DNA of 57,200 bases from Singulisphaera sp. GTDB taxonomy: Bacteria > Planctomycetota > Planctomycetia > Isosphaerales > Isosphaeraceae. The DNA lies in NCBI GenBank assembly GCA_027451445.1, contig DAIDJG010000418.1:1-57200 (forward strand), given 5' to 3'. Numbering within the stretch: position 1 is the stretch's first letter; the number at the start of each line of letters is the position of its first letter. Of the stretch, positions 17,790 to 27,197 are shown in pieces. The notes under the pieces are model-generated. The model saw only the letters and a program-made list of their open reading frames with translations. It made no database searches and was not told the origin of the DNA. The position numbers and the translations under genes are program-made.

Positions 17790-18590
17790 ATGGCTCCCAA
17801 AGACGCACCCGTGACGCCACTCGATTTCGCCCGCTGGAAGCAACAGGGCCGGAAGATCGCGGTGCTCACCGCCTACGACTTCCCAACCGCTCGCCTGCTC
17901 GACTCCGCGGGTGTCGATTGCCTCCTCGTCGGCGACTCCCTCGGCACGGTCGTCCAGGGACACGACACCACGCTCCGCGTCACGCTCGAACAAATGGTCT
18001 ATCACGCTGAGTTGGTCTCGCGGGCGGTCAAGCGAGCCCTGGTCGTGGCCGACTTGCCGTTCGGCAGCTATCAAGCGTCGCCGACGCAGGCCCTGGCTTC
18101 CGCCACTCGCTTTCTCAAGGAGACGCTCTGCCAGGCGGTGAAGCTCGAAGGAGGACGCCGGTCGAGTGCTACGATCCACACCCTGGTCGAAGCTGGTATT
18201 CCGGTGATGGGCCATGTCGGGCTGACGCCGCAGTCGGTCCGCCGCCTCGGAGGCTTCAAAGTCCAGCGCAACGGGGATGAGATCGTTGACGATGCGCGGG
18301 CCGTGGCCGAAGCCGGGGCATTTGCGATCGTCCTCGAATGCGTCCCGAGCGACATCGCCGCGCGCGTCACCGCCGAGCTCCACATTCCCACAATCGGCAT
18401 CGGTGCCGGCCCGCACTGCGACGGCCAGGTGCTGGTTGCACACGATATGCTCGGACTGTTCGAGGACTTCCACCCGAAGTTCGTGCGCCGCTATGCGTCG
18501 ATCGGCGAGCAGATCCGCAAGGCCGCCGTTGAGTACGTCGCCGACGTCACAGCGGGACGGTTTCCCAACGACGCGGAGAGCTTTCATTAA
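17790..18590 (+). CDS. panB: 3-methyl-2-oxobutanoate hydroxymethyltransferase
   Basis: 266 residues, the usual PanB length. It transfers a hydroxymethyl group from 5,10-methylene-tetrahydrofolate to 2-oxoisovalerate, giving ketopantoate, the first committed step of pantothenate and CoA synthesis in the cytoplasm. Family motifs are present: VLTAYDFPTARLLDSAGVD, LLVGDSLG with the metal-binding aspartate, VADLPFGSY, VKLEGG, and GHVGLTPQS. The late motif IGIGAGPHCDGQVLV is complete. No panC or panD lies next to it. Confidence 0.96.
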   Translation: MAPKDAPVTPLDFARWKQQGRKIAVLTAYDFPTARLLDSAGVDCLLVGDSLGTVVQGHDTTLRVTLEQMVYHAELVSRAVKRALVVADLPFGSYQASPTQALASATRFLKETLCQAVKLEGGRRSSATIHTLVEAGIPVMGHVGLTPQSVRRLGGFKVQRNGDEIVDDARAVAEAGAFAIVLECVPSDIAARVTAELHIPTIGIGAGPHCDGQVLVAHDMLGLFEDFHPKFVRRYASIGEQIRKAAVEYVADVTAGRFPNDAESFH

Positions 18591-18803
18591 ACTTGCTCGG
18601 CTCGATTGTGCCGGGAATGGACCAGGAAGTGCATATCTTGATTAACAGGGCCGTGATCATTTGGCTCGCACATCAAATCGCGCTGGGCCGCACCCTTGCT
18701 CGTCCCTCGTGCGAGCGTTAGAAACCCAGTCGACGGCACCTGCAACACCATTGTATCCAGTCAGAGAAACTCGAACTGCATGAGTCCTTGAAAGGAGGAT
18801 GGC

Positions 18804-19166
18804 ATGAGTATGCCCACCGCACAAGAACTCACTCACAAACCCTGTACCTCGTGCGAAGGCGGAATCGCCCCACTCTCGGCGGAAGAGGTTCAGGTTCTCC
18901 TGCCCGGTGTCGAGGGCTGGGAGCTCACACCCGACATTCAGCGGCTGCGACGCTCATGGGTCGTCAAAAACTTTCGGGCGGGCATGGATTTCTTCAACAA
19001 GGTGGCGGCACTCGCCGAACGCGAAGGCCATCATCCCGACCTGCATTTGGAGGGCTATCGCAACGTCTCGATCGAGCTGTGGACACACGCCATCGAGGGA
19101 CTGTCTGAGAACGACTTCATCCTCGCTGCGAAGATCAACGAGATTCCCATCGCACTGAAACGGTAA
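18804..19166 (+). CDS. Pterin-4a-carbinolamine dehydratase
   Basis: 120 residues; GGAGG lies just before the ATG. It dehydrates 4a-hydroxytetrahydrobiopterin in pterin recycling. The family signature is clear: E-x-x-x-HHP (EREGHHPDLHL), then the aromatic YRNVSIELWTHAI and the late aspartate in LSENDF. A short Cys-x-x-Cys pair near the N-terminus (CTSC) is an extra seen in some bacterial members. No aromatic amino-acid hydroxylase is adjacent, so the physiological partner is unknown. It is convergent with the DUF1570 gene 21 bp away. Confidence 0.95.
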   Translation: MSMPTAQELTHKPCTSCEGGIAPLSAEEVQVLLPGVEGWELTPDIQRLRRSWVVKNFRAGMDFFNKVAALAEREGHHPDLHLEGYRNVSIELWTHAIEGLSENDFILAAKINEIPIALKR

Positions 19167-19187
19167 GGCTTCGGACTCACTGTTGAG

Positions 19188-20132
19188 TTACCATCCGAGC
19201 CAGACGCGCACGCGGTCGAAGAAACCTCGTTTCTCGACCGGCGCGTCCTGCGATGGTTCCTGCAAGCGGACCGTCGAGACACTGGCGCTGGCCGCCGGCG
19301 AGACGGCTACCGGTTGGGTTCGCAGCTTTTCAACGTGAGCCAGCATGAGCGCTCCGGCCGGCTTCTCGCCGGCGGCCAACCGCTGCGAAAGCGGTTTGGC
19401 TTGGGTCGGCGAGGCCCGCAAATCGGCAAAAGTTGCAAGCAGAATCGCCTTGTTCGCGCTGGAGCCATTAAGCATGAAGTGGACCCACGCCCATGCCTCC
19501 CGGTAGTCGCGCATGGTGACTTCCCGTACGGTCGTCAGCGATTCAAGTTTCGCCAGGTCGGGCGTCCAGCCGAGCGAGACATCCTCGGGCAAACGGGCCA
19601 GGTGCTCGTCGTTCAAGCCGTGACGGCTACTGGGCACCTCGAAATACTCCGCCAGGCCTTCGTCGAGCCACAGCGGCAAGTCACCCACCGCGACGTGCAG
19701 GAGCGCGTGTGTGGCTTCGTGGCGCAGGTCTTCCTCGAGTCGATCGCTCTGGAACGCATACACCACGCGCCGCGATCCCTGCGCCAGGAAGAACGCGCGA
19801 CGACTGGGGAGCTCGGGATAGTAGAAACGGAGAAAGTGGTTGAAGCTTTCCCGATCATTCAAGACGTAGACTTCAACCGCGGGCTCCTCCGTCTTCACGC
19901 GCATGCCGAGCGTCGTGGCGACGTCCGACTCGAGCGCGCGGAGGCAACGGATGGCGGGCGCATCGGGCGCGGTCGGGGTGCTCGTGAAGACGATGAACGG
20001 GCCTGTGCGGGTCTGGTACCGCGTCGGGATCAGGGCCTGCCCCTGGCTCCCCAACGTTGCACAGCCGGCAACGCTCACCGAGATGAGTATCCAGCACAGG
20101 TGTCGAGGCGCGTCCGTCCATCGGTGCCGCAT
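19188..20132 (-). CDS. DUF1570-type lipoprotein with HExxH metalloprotease motif
   Basis: 314 residues. The N-terminus ends in the lipobox SVAGC (Cys24), so it is probably lipid-anchored. HEATH at 138-142, followed by WLDEGLAEYFE with a downstream glutamate, matches gluzincin-type zinc peptidases and the DUF1570 family common in planctomycetes. The C-terminus is helical with a Ser/Ala-rich tail. It lies 55 bp downstream of the double-kinase gene on the same strand, at the end of a probable envelope operon. Peptidase activity is inferred from the motif. Confidence 0.85.
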   Translation of the reverse strand: MRHRWTDAPRHLCWILISVSVAGCATLGSQGQALIPTRYQTRTGPFIVFTSTPTAPDAPAIRCLRALESDVATTLGMRVKTEEPAVEVYVLNDRESFNHFLRFYYPELPSRRAFFLAQGSRRVVYAFQSDRLEEDLRHEATHALLHVAVGDLPLWLDEGLAEYFEVPSSRHGLNDEHLARLPEDVSLGWTPDLAKLESLTTVREVTMRDYREAWAWVHFMLNGSSANKAILLATFADLRASPTQAKPLSQRLAAGEKPAGALMLAHVEKLRTQPVAVSPAASASVSTVRLQEPSQDAPVEKRGFFDRVRVWLGW

Positions 20133-20187
20133 GTCTATGAAGCCTCAACAATCCAAGGGGGTGGTCGAGCCGGTCACTCAAACGGGC

Positions 20188-21969
20188 TCAAGATAAAGCA
20201 CGGTTGTGACGTAGGTTCCTGGCGCGCTTCTCGCGGCCGCGTGCCTCGACGGCACGCCAGAAACTTTTCCAGTCGTTGTAGGGCGATAGTCCCCACGGCA
20301 GATAAATGCGCAGAAACCGCAACGCGTCGGTCCGCGTTCGCCCGGGCACGTCGGCCAGGCTCAGGCTCAGGCGAGCGAGGTTTTGAACGCGTCGGTGGTC
20401 TGGTAGAGGGTGCCAGAGCCGGACACCCACCAGGTCGATCAGGCTGAGCTGGACGTCGTGGGCGAACGGGTTGCCGAGGATCAAAATATTGGAAGCCTTG
20501 AGGTCGCGGTCCGACAGCGAGCGCTCATGCAGCGTCCTGATCAGGCGGGCCAGCGCCAGGCAAAGGTTTTGAATCTGCACTCGCTGATCTTCAGGGCTCA
20601 AGGTCAGGAACGTGGTCCTCAGGTAGTCGCCGAGCGTCGTTGCCGGCTCTTCCTTGATCGTGACCAGATAGGTCTCGTGCGGCAGGTACCAGAACAGGTC
20701 GCGTGCGAAGGGCCGTGTCCGCGCGATGAAGGCGAGGTTTCGAGGCGTGGGAATGGCCCGGCTCACCAGGTGCTGCGCGGCTTGCCACGACTGCCATGCG
20801 CGCGAGGGACGGAAGAACGTCAGGAACGGGTCGAGGCCCTTCTTTTGATTGAACCGCTTGTAGATGACACGCGTGGGACGTCCATCGACCATCAGCGTGG
20901 TCTCGGTGACGGTCGTCGTCCGCGAATCCTTGAGCACGATCGTCCCTGCCTGGCGAATCGGCGCATCGGGATCCGCCAGCAGTTCGCGGAAGACCGCGCG
21001 GTCAAGGTCGCGGGACGCGACGCCCCACGTGCGGGCGTTACGGTCGCGGCGCCGGACGAAATACTTGTTGGTCTTCTGACAACGCCGGCCCCAGCGCCGC
21101 CAGAGCCGTTCCGCCCACGACCGGGTCGCCTCTTCAATCCCCGACGCGAACTCGTGAGGATCGGGCGCTTGTTCGGCGCGAGCCTGCAGGTACGTCAACA
21201 AGAATCGATACCGATCGGTGCGGCCGCAGCGCAACCAGAAGTAATGATTGAGCAGCGCTAGGTTCAAGAGCGCGCTGGGCCAGCTCAGCACCGGGCAGAC
21301 TCGGAGCGCATCCAGGTCAATCATCGACAGTTCGGGCTGATCGTCGTCCAATAGCCGGACGAGGATGTTGCCAGGATGAAAATCCTTGTGCACGAACCCG
21401 GCATCATGAAGACGAGCCGTCAATACCCCCAGCGCCCGGGCGAGGTTCTGCCGCACGCGGGCCTGCCGTTCCTCGGGCCATTCCTGAAACCGGCGCTCCA
21501 GGAACTCATCGAGCGCAACCGACTCGGGAATCGCATGAGTGATCAGGTAGTTTTCGAGCAGGAAAAACCGCCTCCGCTGCTCGCCCAGCGCGACGGGCGT
21601 GATCGTCGGTACGCCGATGGCAGCGAGAAATCGTGCACGCTTTCCCTCGTTCCGACCCTTACCCCGACGGAACCACTGGCGCACCTTCGACCGAATCCCC
21701 GGAACGAGGAAATGCTTGACGTAGACCGCTCCCCCCTCCAACTCCGCCCGATAGACGACCCGATGCGGCCCCGTCTTCACGACCGTAAGCCGACCCTTCT
21801 CCTGCCATTCCCCAAGGCGCAAACCTTTCGGACCAAGCAAAGCCTCTTGCTGCCAGTCCGATCGCAGCCACCAGCCTACGTCGCCCGTCTGAACCCAACT
21901 CCAACACGGGGGTTCAAACAGGCGTTCCGAGGGTTGAGGTCGACGGTTCTTTCTGAACAGCGAGATCAT
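20188..21969 (-). CDS. Tandem WaaP/Kdo-kinase-like lipopolysaccharide kinase
   Basis: 593 residues with two kinase-like domains. Domain 1 (about 55-290) has the candidate ATP lysine K85 (AVYVKHF), catalytic loop HKDFHPGNIL (194-203) and metal motif IDLD (217-220). Domain 2 (about 330-580) has VIYKRF, catalytic loop DRDLKASNIL (487-496) and metal motif IDLVG (511-515). Both therefore retain the key aspartates. WaaP/KdkA-like kinases phosphorylate heptose or Kdo in the LPS inner core. A glycosyltransferase lies 66 bp upstream on the same strand and an MsbA-like exporter is divergent, which fits an LPS-core role. Confidence 0.85.
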   Translation of the reverse strand: MISLFRKNRRPQPSERLFEPPCWSWVQTGDVGWWLRSDWQQEALLGPKGLRLGEWQEKGRLTVVKTGPHRVVYRAELEGGAVYVKHFLVPGIRSKVRQWFRRGKGRNEGKRARFLAAIGVPTITPVALGEQRRRFFLLENYLITHAIPESVALDEFLERRFQEWPEERQARVRQNLARALGVLTARLHDAGFVHKDFHPGNILVRLLDDDQPELSMIDLDALRVCPVLSWPSALLNLALLNHYFWLRCGRTDRYRFLLTYLQARAEQAPDPHEFASGIEEATRSWAERLWRRWGRRCQKTNKYFVRRRDRNARTWGVASRDLDRAVFRELLADPDAPIRQAGTIVLKDSRTTTVTETTLMVDGRPTRVIYKRFNQKKGLDPFLTFFRPSRAWQSWQAAQHLVSRAIPTPRNLAFIARTRPFARDLFWYLPHETYLVTIKEEPATTLGDYLRTTFLTLSPEDQRVQIQNLCLALARLIRTLHERSLSDRDLKASNILILGNPFAHDVQLSLIDLVGVRLWHPLPDHRRVQNLARLSLSLADVPGRTRTDALRFLRIYLPWGLSPYNDWKSFWRAVEARGREKRARNLRHNRALS

Positions 21970-22035
21970 CCATCCGCCCTGCTACTACGAGTTCTGTCTG
22001 TTCCGTGGATTGGCCGCTCTCAAACTTCCAGCGGC

Positions 22036-23145
22036 TCAGCTCAACGCCGGTGGACGCTGTGTTCCCGAACGAGGCCGGCGCACGTGCCGGCCGCCCGGCC
22101 GGGGACGGTCGAAGGCCCGAGTATGCGGCGTCGGGACCCGCACCTCGGGCTCCGCAAGCGTCGCGACAAAGGTCGGCCCCCAGGCCGAAACCGAGTAATA
22201 CGTCTCAACATTTGCACGTGCTGCCACGCTCATTCGTGCCCGCAGCGCCCGATCGCTAGCCAGCCTCCGAACAGCCTCCACCCACTCGCCCGGCGTGTTG
22301 GGTAAGTATCCCGAGACCCCAGGCTCGATCATCTCGCAGTGGACCCCGACCGGGTTGGCGAGCACCGGTAAGCCCGCAGCCTGGTACTGAAGCACCTTCA
22401 ACCCGCACTTCCCCCGGCTCCAGAGATCGTCCGGCACCCACGTGATCCCCACGTCGCCCGCCGCCAGCTCGGTGGCTTCGGTCCCCCCGCTCCAGGGGAC
22501 GGCCACCACCGGCAAATCATCGAACGTCGGGAACCGGTCGCAAATCACCCGGAGACGCACACCCGGCACCTCCCGACCAATCTGTTCCCAGAGTGCACGC
22601 TGCTGCTCCAGACCCTGAAGCGTGCTCGACGACCCGATCCAGACCAGGTCGAGTCCCGTCCGCCCGTCGTCGAGCGCCCGAGGAACCACCGGATAGCGCG
22701 CGGTCTCGATGCACGTGGGGATCACCCGGACACGATCGGGCCTTGCGCCCCCGCGCAGGGCGCAGTCGGCCAGGAAATCGTTCCCCGCGATCACGGTGTC
22801 GGCCATACGAACCGTGCGATCGAACCTTGTCGTGCGGCGATGGCTGCGCAGGCCGCGCCGGTCGTAGGAATCGCGATAAAGAACCGCGTCGTCGAAATCG
22901 AAGACCAAACGGCGCGAGTGTTTGCGCAGCCAGGCAAGCTGCCAGCCCGGCAAAAGCCGGCGCTGCAAAATGACGATATCGAACTCAGAGGCACGGCCGT
23001 ATTGGAACAGGCGGCCGAACGTGCCTCGCTCCAGCGATTGGAGCGAAAGCGTCCAGCCCTCGGCGTGGAGCGCCGGTTCAAACGCCCGCAGCCGATATCG
23101 GCAGCAGACATGGTCGGGTGAGTCGACCAGGGCGAACGCCTTCAT
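22036..23145 (-). CDS. Glycosyltransferase (GT4-like, GT-B fold)
   Basis: 369 residues from the ATG at 23145, which follows GGAGGACGGG. A much longer open frame continues upstream, but it is antisense to the ABC transporter. The N-terminus (MKAFALVDSPDHVCCRYR) and VFDFDDAVL fit an acceptor-side Rossmann domain. The C-terminal half holds VWIGSSSTL, GDVGITWVPDD and the donor-binding motif KVLQYQAAGLPVLANPVG with GVSGYLP, characteristic of GT4-family enzymes. It probably builds the LPS core or another envelope glycan together with the double kinase. Confidence 0.87.
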   Translation of the reverse strand: MKAFALVDSPDHVCCRYRLRAFEPALHAEGWTLSLQSLERGTFGRLFQYGRASEFDIVILQRRLLPGWQLAWLRKHSRRLVFDFDDAVLYRDSYDRRGLRSHRRTTRFDRTVRMADTVIAGNDFLADCALRGGARPDRVRVIPTCIETARYPVVPRALDDGRTGLDLVWIGSSSTLQGLEQQRALWEQIGREVPGVRLRVICDRFPTFDDLPVVAVPWSGGTEATELAAGDVGITWVPDDLWSRGKCGLKVLQYQAAGLPVLANPVGVHCEMIEPGVSGYLPNTPGEWVEAVRRLASDRALRARMSVAARANVETYYSVSAWGPTFVATLAEPEVRVPTPHTRAFDRPRPGGRHVRRPRSGTQRPPALS

Positions 23146-23400
23146 CCCGTCCTCCTTGACGGTCACCGGTCGCCTGTTACGGCTAAAATTCCGCGCTCGG
23201 GATCTTAGCGGTGGTCGCTTTTTTTTCCTAGGCGGATTCCGACCCCCAAAACCCGCGAATCGGCTCTTGCAGGGTTTTGCCAGGCCCACACGTGAACGGA
23301 CCCACAGATTCGATGAAGTCGGATTGCCAAGGTCCCCATGTCGTGGTACATCCTCCCCAGCCCAAAACCCCGTCGCAGCTTTCGACTGCGATGAGGTGGC

Positions 23401-25689
23401 ATGGAGGCTCTTGGGTCGCCCCGTCTTCAGCGTTGGCAAATCATGAAGAATTTCGCGCGCCTCGTCATGTTTGCCTGGCCGTACCGCGTACGGTTCGGTC
23501 TCTCCCTGGGCTGCGCCCTGCTGGTCGCCGTGCTCTACGGCGCCGATATCGCCGCGGTCTACCCGCTGCTCAAGATCCTCTTTTATGACGATAACTGTCA
23601 AAAGTGGGTCGCCCAGCAGATCGTGCTTCAAGAGACCGACGTGAAGAAAATCGAGGCCCAGCTCGACGAGGTGGACTTCATCTCGCGCGTCCTCGAGCCT
23701 CGTGACCCCGCCTCCCAGGCGCACGTCGCGGCTTTGAGCGCAAAGCGCAAGCAGGACCAGAACGAAATCGGCAAGCTCGAAGAGCGCCTCGACCAGGCCG
23801 CCTTGCTTGGCCCGCACGACAAGGCCGCACAGCGCGACAAGGCCGACCTGGACCTCCTGCGCCGCGATTTGCAGGTCGTCGAGGCCGCACTCGCCGAGCT
23901 CAAACGCTACAAAGACGAACGAACCAAACATCCCGACACCGCGACCCAGGCCCTCCCCATCCGCCGCGCGAGCCTCGAAAAAGACCGCCAAAAAGCGTCG
24001 ACGTGGGTCGCGCGCTATCGCTGGCTCCAACCCAAAGTCGATCGCTACCTGCCGCACAAAGGCTTCCAGACCCTCCTCTTGCTCCTCGGCCTCGTGATGA
24101 CCGGCATCGCCATCAAGGGATGCTTCCTCTTCCTTCAGGAAGTCTTCGTCGCCGACGTGATGCAGCTCTCGCTCTTCGACATTCGCAACCACTTCTACCG
24201 GCGCACGATGGCGCTCGACGTCTCGAGCTTCGGCGATCAAGGCTCCGCCGAGCTGATCTCGCGCTTCACCAACGACATGGACTCCGTCGGCCAGGGCCTG
24301 AACACTCTGTTCAGCAAGGTGATGCGCGAACCCTTGCGCATCGCCAGTTGCTTGAGCATCGCCATCTGGCTCAACTGGCGGCTCACGCTGCTGGCCCTGA
24401 TCCTGGTCCCCGTTTCGGCGTTTACAGCCAAGCGCGCGGGCCAGATCATGAAGCGCGCGGTGCGCCGGTCGCTCGAAAGCATGTCGACGATCTACAAGAT
24501 CCTCCAGGAAACGTTCCAGGGGATCGTCGTGATCAAGGCGTTCACCACCGAGCGCCGGGAGCGCCGGCGGTTCTTCCTCGAAACCAAGAGCCTGTACAAG
24601 AAGAGCGTCCGCGTCGCCACGATCGATGCCCTCTCGGACCCCGTGCTCGAAATGCTCGCCCTGTCGACCGTTTCGATCGCGCTCCTGGCAGGCTCGTATC
24701 TGGTCTTGAACGAGACGATCTTCCTCGACCTCGGCGTGATGAAGCTGCAACTGGCCTCGCAGCCGATGGCGATCGAGGACCTGCTCTACCTCTATGCGAT
24801 GCTCGCCGGCATCTCGGACCCCGTGCGGAAGCTGGCAAACGTCCACTCGCGGATCCAGCGCGCTGCGGCGGCCGCGGACCGTATCTGTGCTCTGATGGAC
24901 CGCGCACCGCAGGTTGCCGACAAGAAAGCGGCCATTCGCCTGCCCAAGCACCGCGCCGCGATCGAATTCGAAAACGTGACGTTCCGCTACCACGACCGCG
25001 AACCCGTCCTCCGAGGCGTCAACCTCACCGTCCATCAGGGCGAAACGATCGCCATCGTCGGTCCGAACGGCTGCGGCAAGTCGACCCTCATGAGCCTCTT
25101 GCCACGGTTCTGGGACGTCGAAGAAGGGGCCATTCGCATCGACGGCTACGACGTGCGCGACGTCCGCCTGCGCACCTTGCGCTCGCAGATCGGCATGGTG
25201 CTCCAGGAAACGATCCTGTTTGAAGACACCATCGCGAACAACATCGCCTACGCCAACCGCCACGCCACGCGCGACCAGATCATCGCCGCCGCCAAGCGCT
25301 CGTACGCCCACCAGTTCATCACGTCGCTGCCCAACGGCTACGACACCCTCATCGGCGAACGCGGCCTGGGCCTCTCCGGCGGCCAACGCCAGCGCATCGC
25401 CCTCGCCCGCGCGATGCTCCGCGATCCCGCGATCCTTATCCTCGACGAGGCCACGAGCGCCGTCGACATTCAGGACGAGGCCCTGATCCGCAAGGCGATC
25501 GAGGAGTTCGTCCGCCACCGCACGACCTTCCTCATCACCCACAGCCTGAGCTCCCTCCAGTTCGCCGACCGCATCGTCCTCATGAACGCCGGCCGCATCG
25601 AGGCCGTCGGCACCGATGGCGAGCTGCGACGGAACTCGCCGCTCTACCGCCGCCTGCACGAGATCCACTTCCAGCGCGAGAGTGCGTGA
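23401..25689 (+). CDS. MsbA-like ABC exporter with extracytoplasmic coiled-coil insertion
   Basis: 762 residues from the ATG at 23401 (GAGG a few bases upstream); an ATG at 23443 giving MKNFARLVMF is an alternative start. It is a half-transporter with fused membrane and ATPase domains. TM1 is about 32-55 and TM2 about 223-245. Between them lies a charged coiled coil of ~155 residues (64-220), far longer than the usual short loop. The nucleotide-binding domain has Walker A GPNGCGKST (about 553), signature LSGGQRQR (about 658) and Walker B ILILDEATSAVD (about 678). It probably flips a lipid or lipid-linked sugar, in keeping with the divergent LPS-type genes. Confidence 0.9.
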   Translation: MEALGSPRLQRWQIMKNFARLVMFAWPYRVRFGLSLGCALLVAVLYGADIAAVYPLLKILFYDDNCQKWVAQQIVLQETDVKKIEAQLDEVDFISRVLEPRDPASQAHVAALSAKRKQDQNEIGKLEERLDQAALLGPHDKAAQRDKADLDLLRRDLQVVEAALAELKRYKDERTKHPDTATQALPIRRASLEKDRQKASTWVARYRWLQPKVDRYLPHKGFQTLLLLLGLVMTGIAIKGCFLFLQEVFVADVMQLSLFDIRNHFYRRTMALDVSSFGDQGSAELISRFTNDMDSVGQGLNTLFSKVMREPLRIASCLSIAIWLNWRLTLLALILVPVSAFTAKRAGQIMKRAVRRSLESMSTIYKILQETFQGIVVIKAFTTERRERRRFFLETKSLYKKSVRVATIDALSDPVLEMLALSTVSIALLAGSYLVLNETIFLDLGVMKLQLASQPMAIEDLLYLYAMLAGISDPVRKLANVHSRIQRAAAAADRICALMDRAPQVADKKAAIRLPKHRAAIEFENVTFRYHDREPVLRGVNLTVHQGETIAIVGPNGCGKSTLMSLLPRFWDVEEGAIRIDGYDVRDVRLRTLRSQIGMVLQETILFEDTIANNIAYANRHATRDQIIAAAKRSYAHQFITSLPNGYDTLIGERGLGLSGGQRQRIALARAMLRDPAILILDEATSAVDIQDEALIRKAIEEFVRHRTTFLITHSLSSLQFADRIVLMNAGRIEAVGTDGELRRNSPLYRRLHEIHFQRESA

Positions 25690-26591
25690 GCCTGCCTGTT
25701 GGGGTCACCGTCCCCGATATGGGCATACTGAAATCGCCATAACTCTTTAGTCGTCTTAAAGTTCCGAATCAATCCCCATTAATTCCCATTCGGTAATTCG
25801 GAACCCCTTGCAGGACTTAGGGTTCCGAATTACCGAATAAGACAGCGCACATGCGCGCTCACGTTCTGCGCTATCGTCCAGGTGAGATGGTCCTGGTCCG
25901 CGGAGGGCTTCGTGGGCTGAGAATTGGTCTGCATTCTTCGTCTCCGGATGATGGAGGTTATCATCGGGGGGCGTGCCTCCAAGGGCCGCTTCATTCTCGG
26001 TCACGCGTCGTTCTTCCAGTCCGAAAGACTCTTGCTGACGAGCGGCTTCCGGTGTGAAAAGGAAAATGGCCCTGGCGCTCTTTGCGGTGGAGCTTCCCGG
26101 TCCGTTGGTGGATGGAGCGCGTGGCCCATCATTGTGTTCGCTTCTTCTCCGGAGGGTCGACTCGGACGCCATCGGCTTTTTCGTAGCCGGTTGGCCCTGC
26201 GCGCAGTCTCTACCCTATATGCTCCTAGTAAGTCGTTAATTCTGTCTTACTTCATAAGCTCTAAACGCGGAATCAGGCTGGAGCTCGGACCAATTTTGGT
26301 GGAAAGTCTTTCGTCGTTTTCGTCGCTCCGACCGCGCGCCGATTCCGCGCGCTTGGGGCCACTCGAAACCATGTCCTCTTGAGGAACCATCACGCGGATG
26401 TTCCGACCCCGCATCGTCTCAAAGGCGACGGCAGACTCGTGAATCCCCCCCACTCTCGATAGGATGTCGTGATCGGGGCACGTCCACGAACGCCCCGCGA
26501 GTTCGTGGGATGTTCAGTTCCCACAAATCGCCTGTGACTGACGCTGTGATCAGTCGTCCGTAATGACCCTCGACGAGAACCGGAGCAACCC
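25690..26591. other. Gene-free stretch with one perfect palindrome
   Basis: About 900 bp without a credible gene; the open frames here have poor codon structure. A 19-bp perfect inverted repeat is at 25788-25838 (listed separately). The region precedes a Uma2 gene and probably carries its promoter. Confidence 0.5.
25788..25838. repeat. Perfect 19-bp inverted repeat
   Basis: ATTCGGTAATTCGGAACCC (25788-25806) and its exact complement (25820-25838) flank a 13-base spacer. It is more A/T-rich than its surroundings. No T-run follows on the plus strand, so it is more likely a dispersed repeat or protein-binding site than a classical terminator, although it lies 100 bp after the ABC exporter. Confidence 0.6.
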
Positions 26592-27197
26592 ATGTCAATC
26601 GCGTCCGCGGCGGGGCACCTGCAAGATGATGAATGGGTTCCGTCGCCTTTGTTCCGTCTAACGCTCGAGCAGTACGAAGCCATGGTGGATTCGGGCGCCT
26701 TCACCGGCGGCGATCGATTCCATCTGATCAATGGGTTTCTGGTGGCGAAGATGACCCAGCACGATCCCCACTGCACCGCTGACGAACTCTGTGCCGCCGC
26801 GCTTCGCGGTCTCGTTCCCTCCAATTGGCATGTTCGCTCCGCCAAGCCAGTGCGACTTCCCGACCAGATCAGCAAGCCCGAGCCCGATCAAAGCATCGCG
26901 CGCGGTACGATCCGGGACTTCAGCAGCCAATCACCCGGTCCGACCGACATCGCGTTGATCGTCGAAATTGCCGATTCCAGCCTCACTGAAGACCGCAAAC
27001 TCGCTCGTATCTACGGTGCGAGTGGCATTCCCGTGTACTGGATCGTCAACCTCGTCGATCGTCATGTTGAAGTGTACACTTCACCCTATGCCGATGGTTA
27101 TCACTCCCGCCAGGATCTCGTTGCCGGCCAGAGTCTATCCGTTGTTCTCGACGGCGTTGAGATCGGTCGTATTGCCGTCGCCGATGTGTTGCCTTAA
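26592..27197 (+). CDS. Uma2-family (DUF820) PD-(D/E)XK nuclease-like protein
   Basis: 201 residues. The fold is recognisable from FRLTLEQYEAMVDSG near the start, HLINGFLVAK, PEPDQSIARG, DIALIVEIADSS with the acidic catalytic position, and RKLARIYGASGIPVYWIVN. These correspond to the D...E-x-K core of the restriction-endonuclease-like superfamily. Uma2 proteins are greatly expanded in planctomycetes and cyanobacteria and their role is unknown. No partner gene lies beside it. Confidence 0.92.
   Translation: MSIASAAGHLQDDEWVPSPLFRLTLEQYEAMVDSGAFTGGDRFHLINGFLVAKMTQHDPHCTADELCAAALRGLVPSNWHVRSAKPVRLPDQISKPEPDQSIARGTIRDFSSQSPGPTDIALIVEIADSSLTEDRKLARIYGASGIPVYWIVNLVDRHVEVYTSPYADGYHSRQDLVAGQSLSVVLDGVEIGRIAVADVLP

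Noticed and set aside
17559-18587. A minus-strand frame covering panB
   Set aside because: Antisense to an unmistakable panB, with no start signal or domain.
22036-25668. A 1210-codon minus-strand open frame
   Set aside because: Only its last 369 codons (from 23145) code for a recognisable glycosyltransferase with its own ribosome site. The rest is antisense to the ABC exporter and is low-complexity sequence from high-G+C third positions.
25756-26172. A 138-codon minus-strand frame in the gap after the ABC exporter
   Set aside because: It runs through the 19-bp palindrome and has no ribosome site, domain or consistent codon use.
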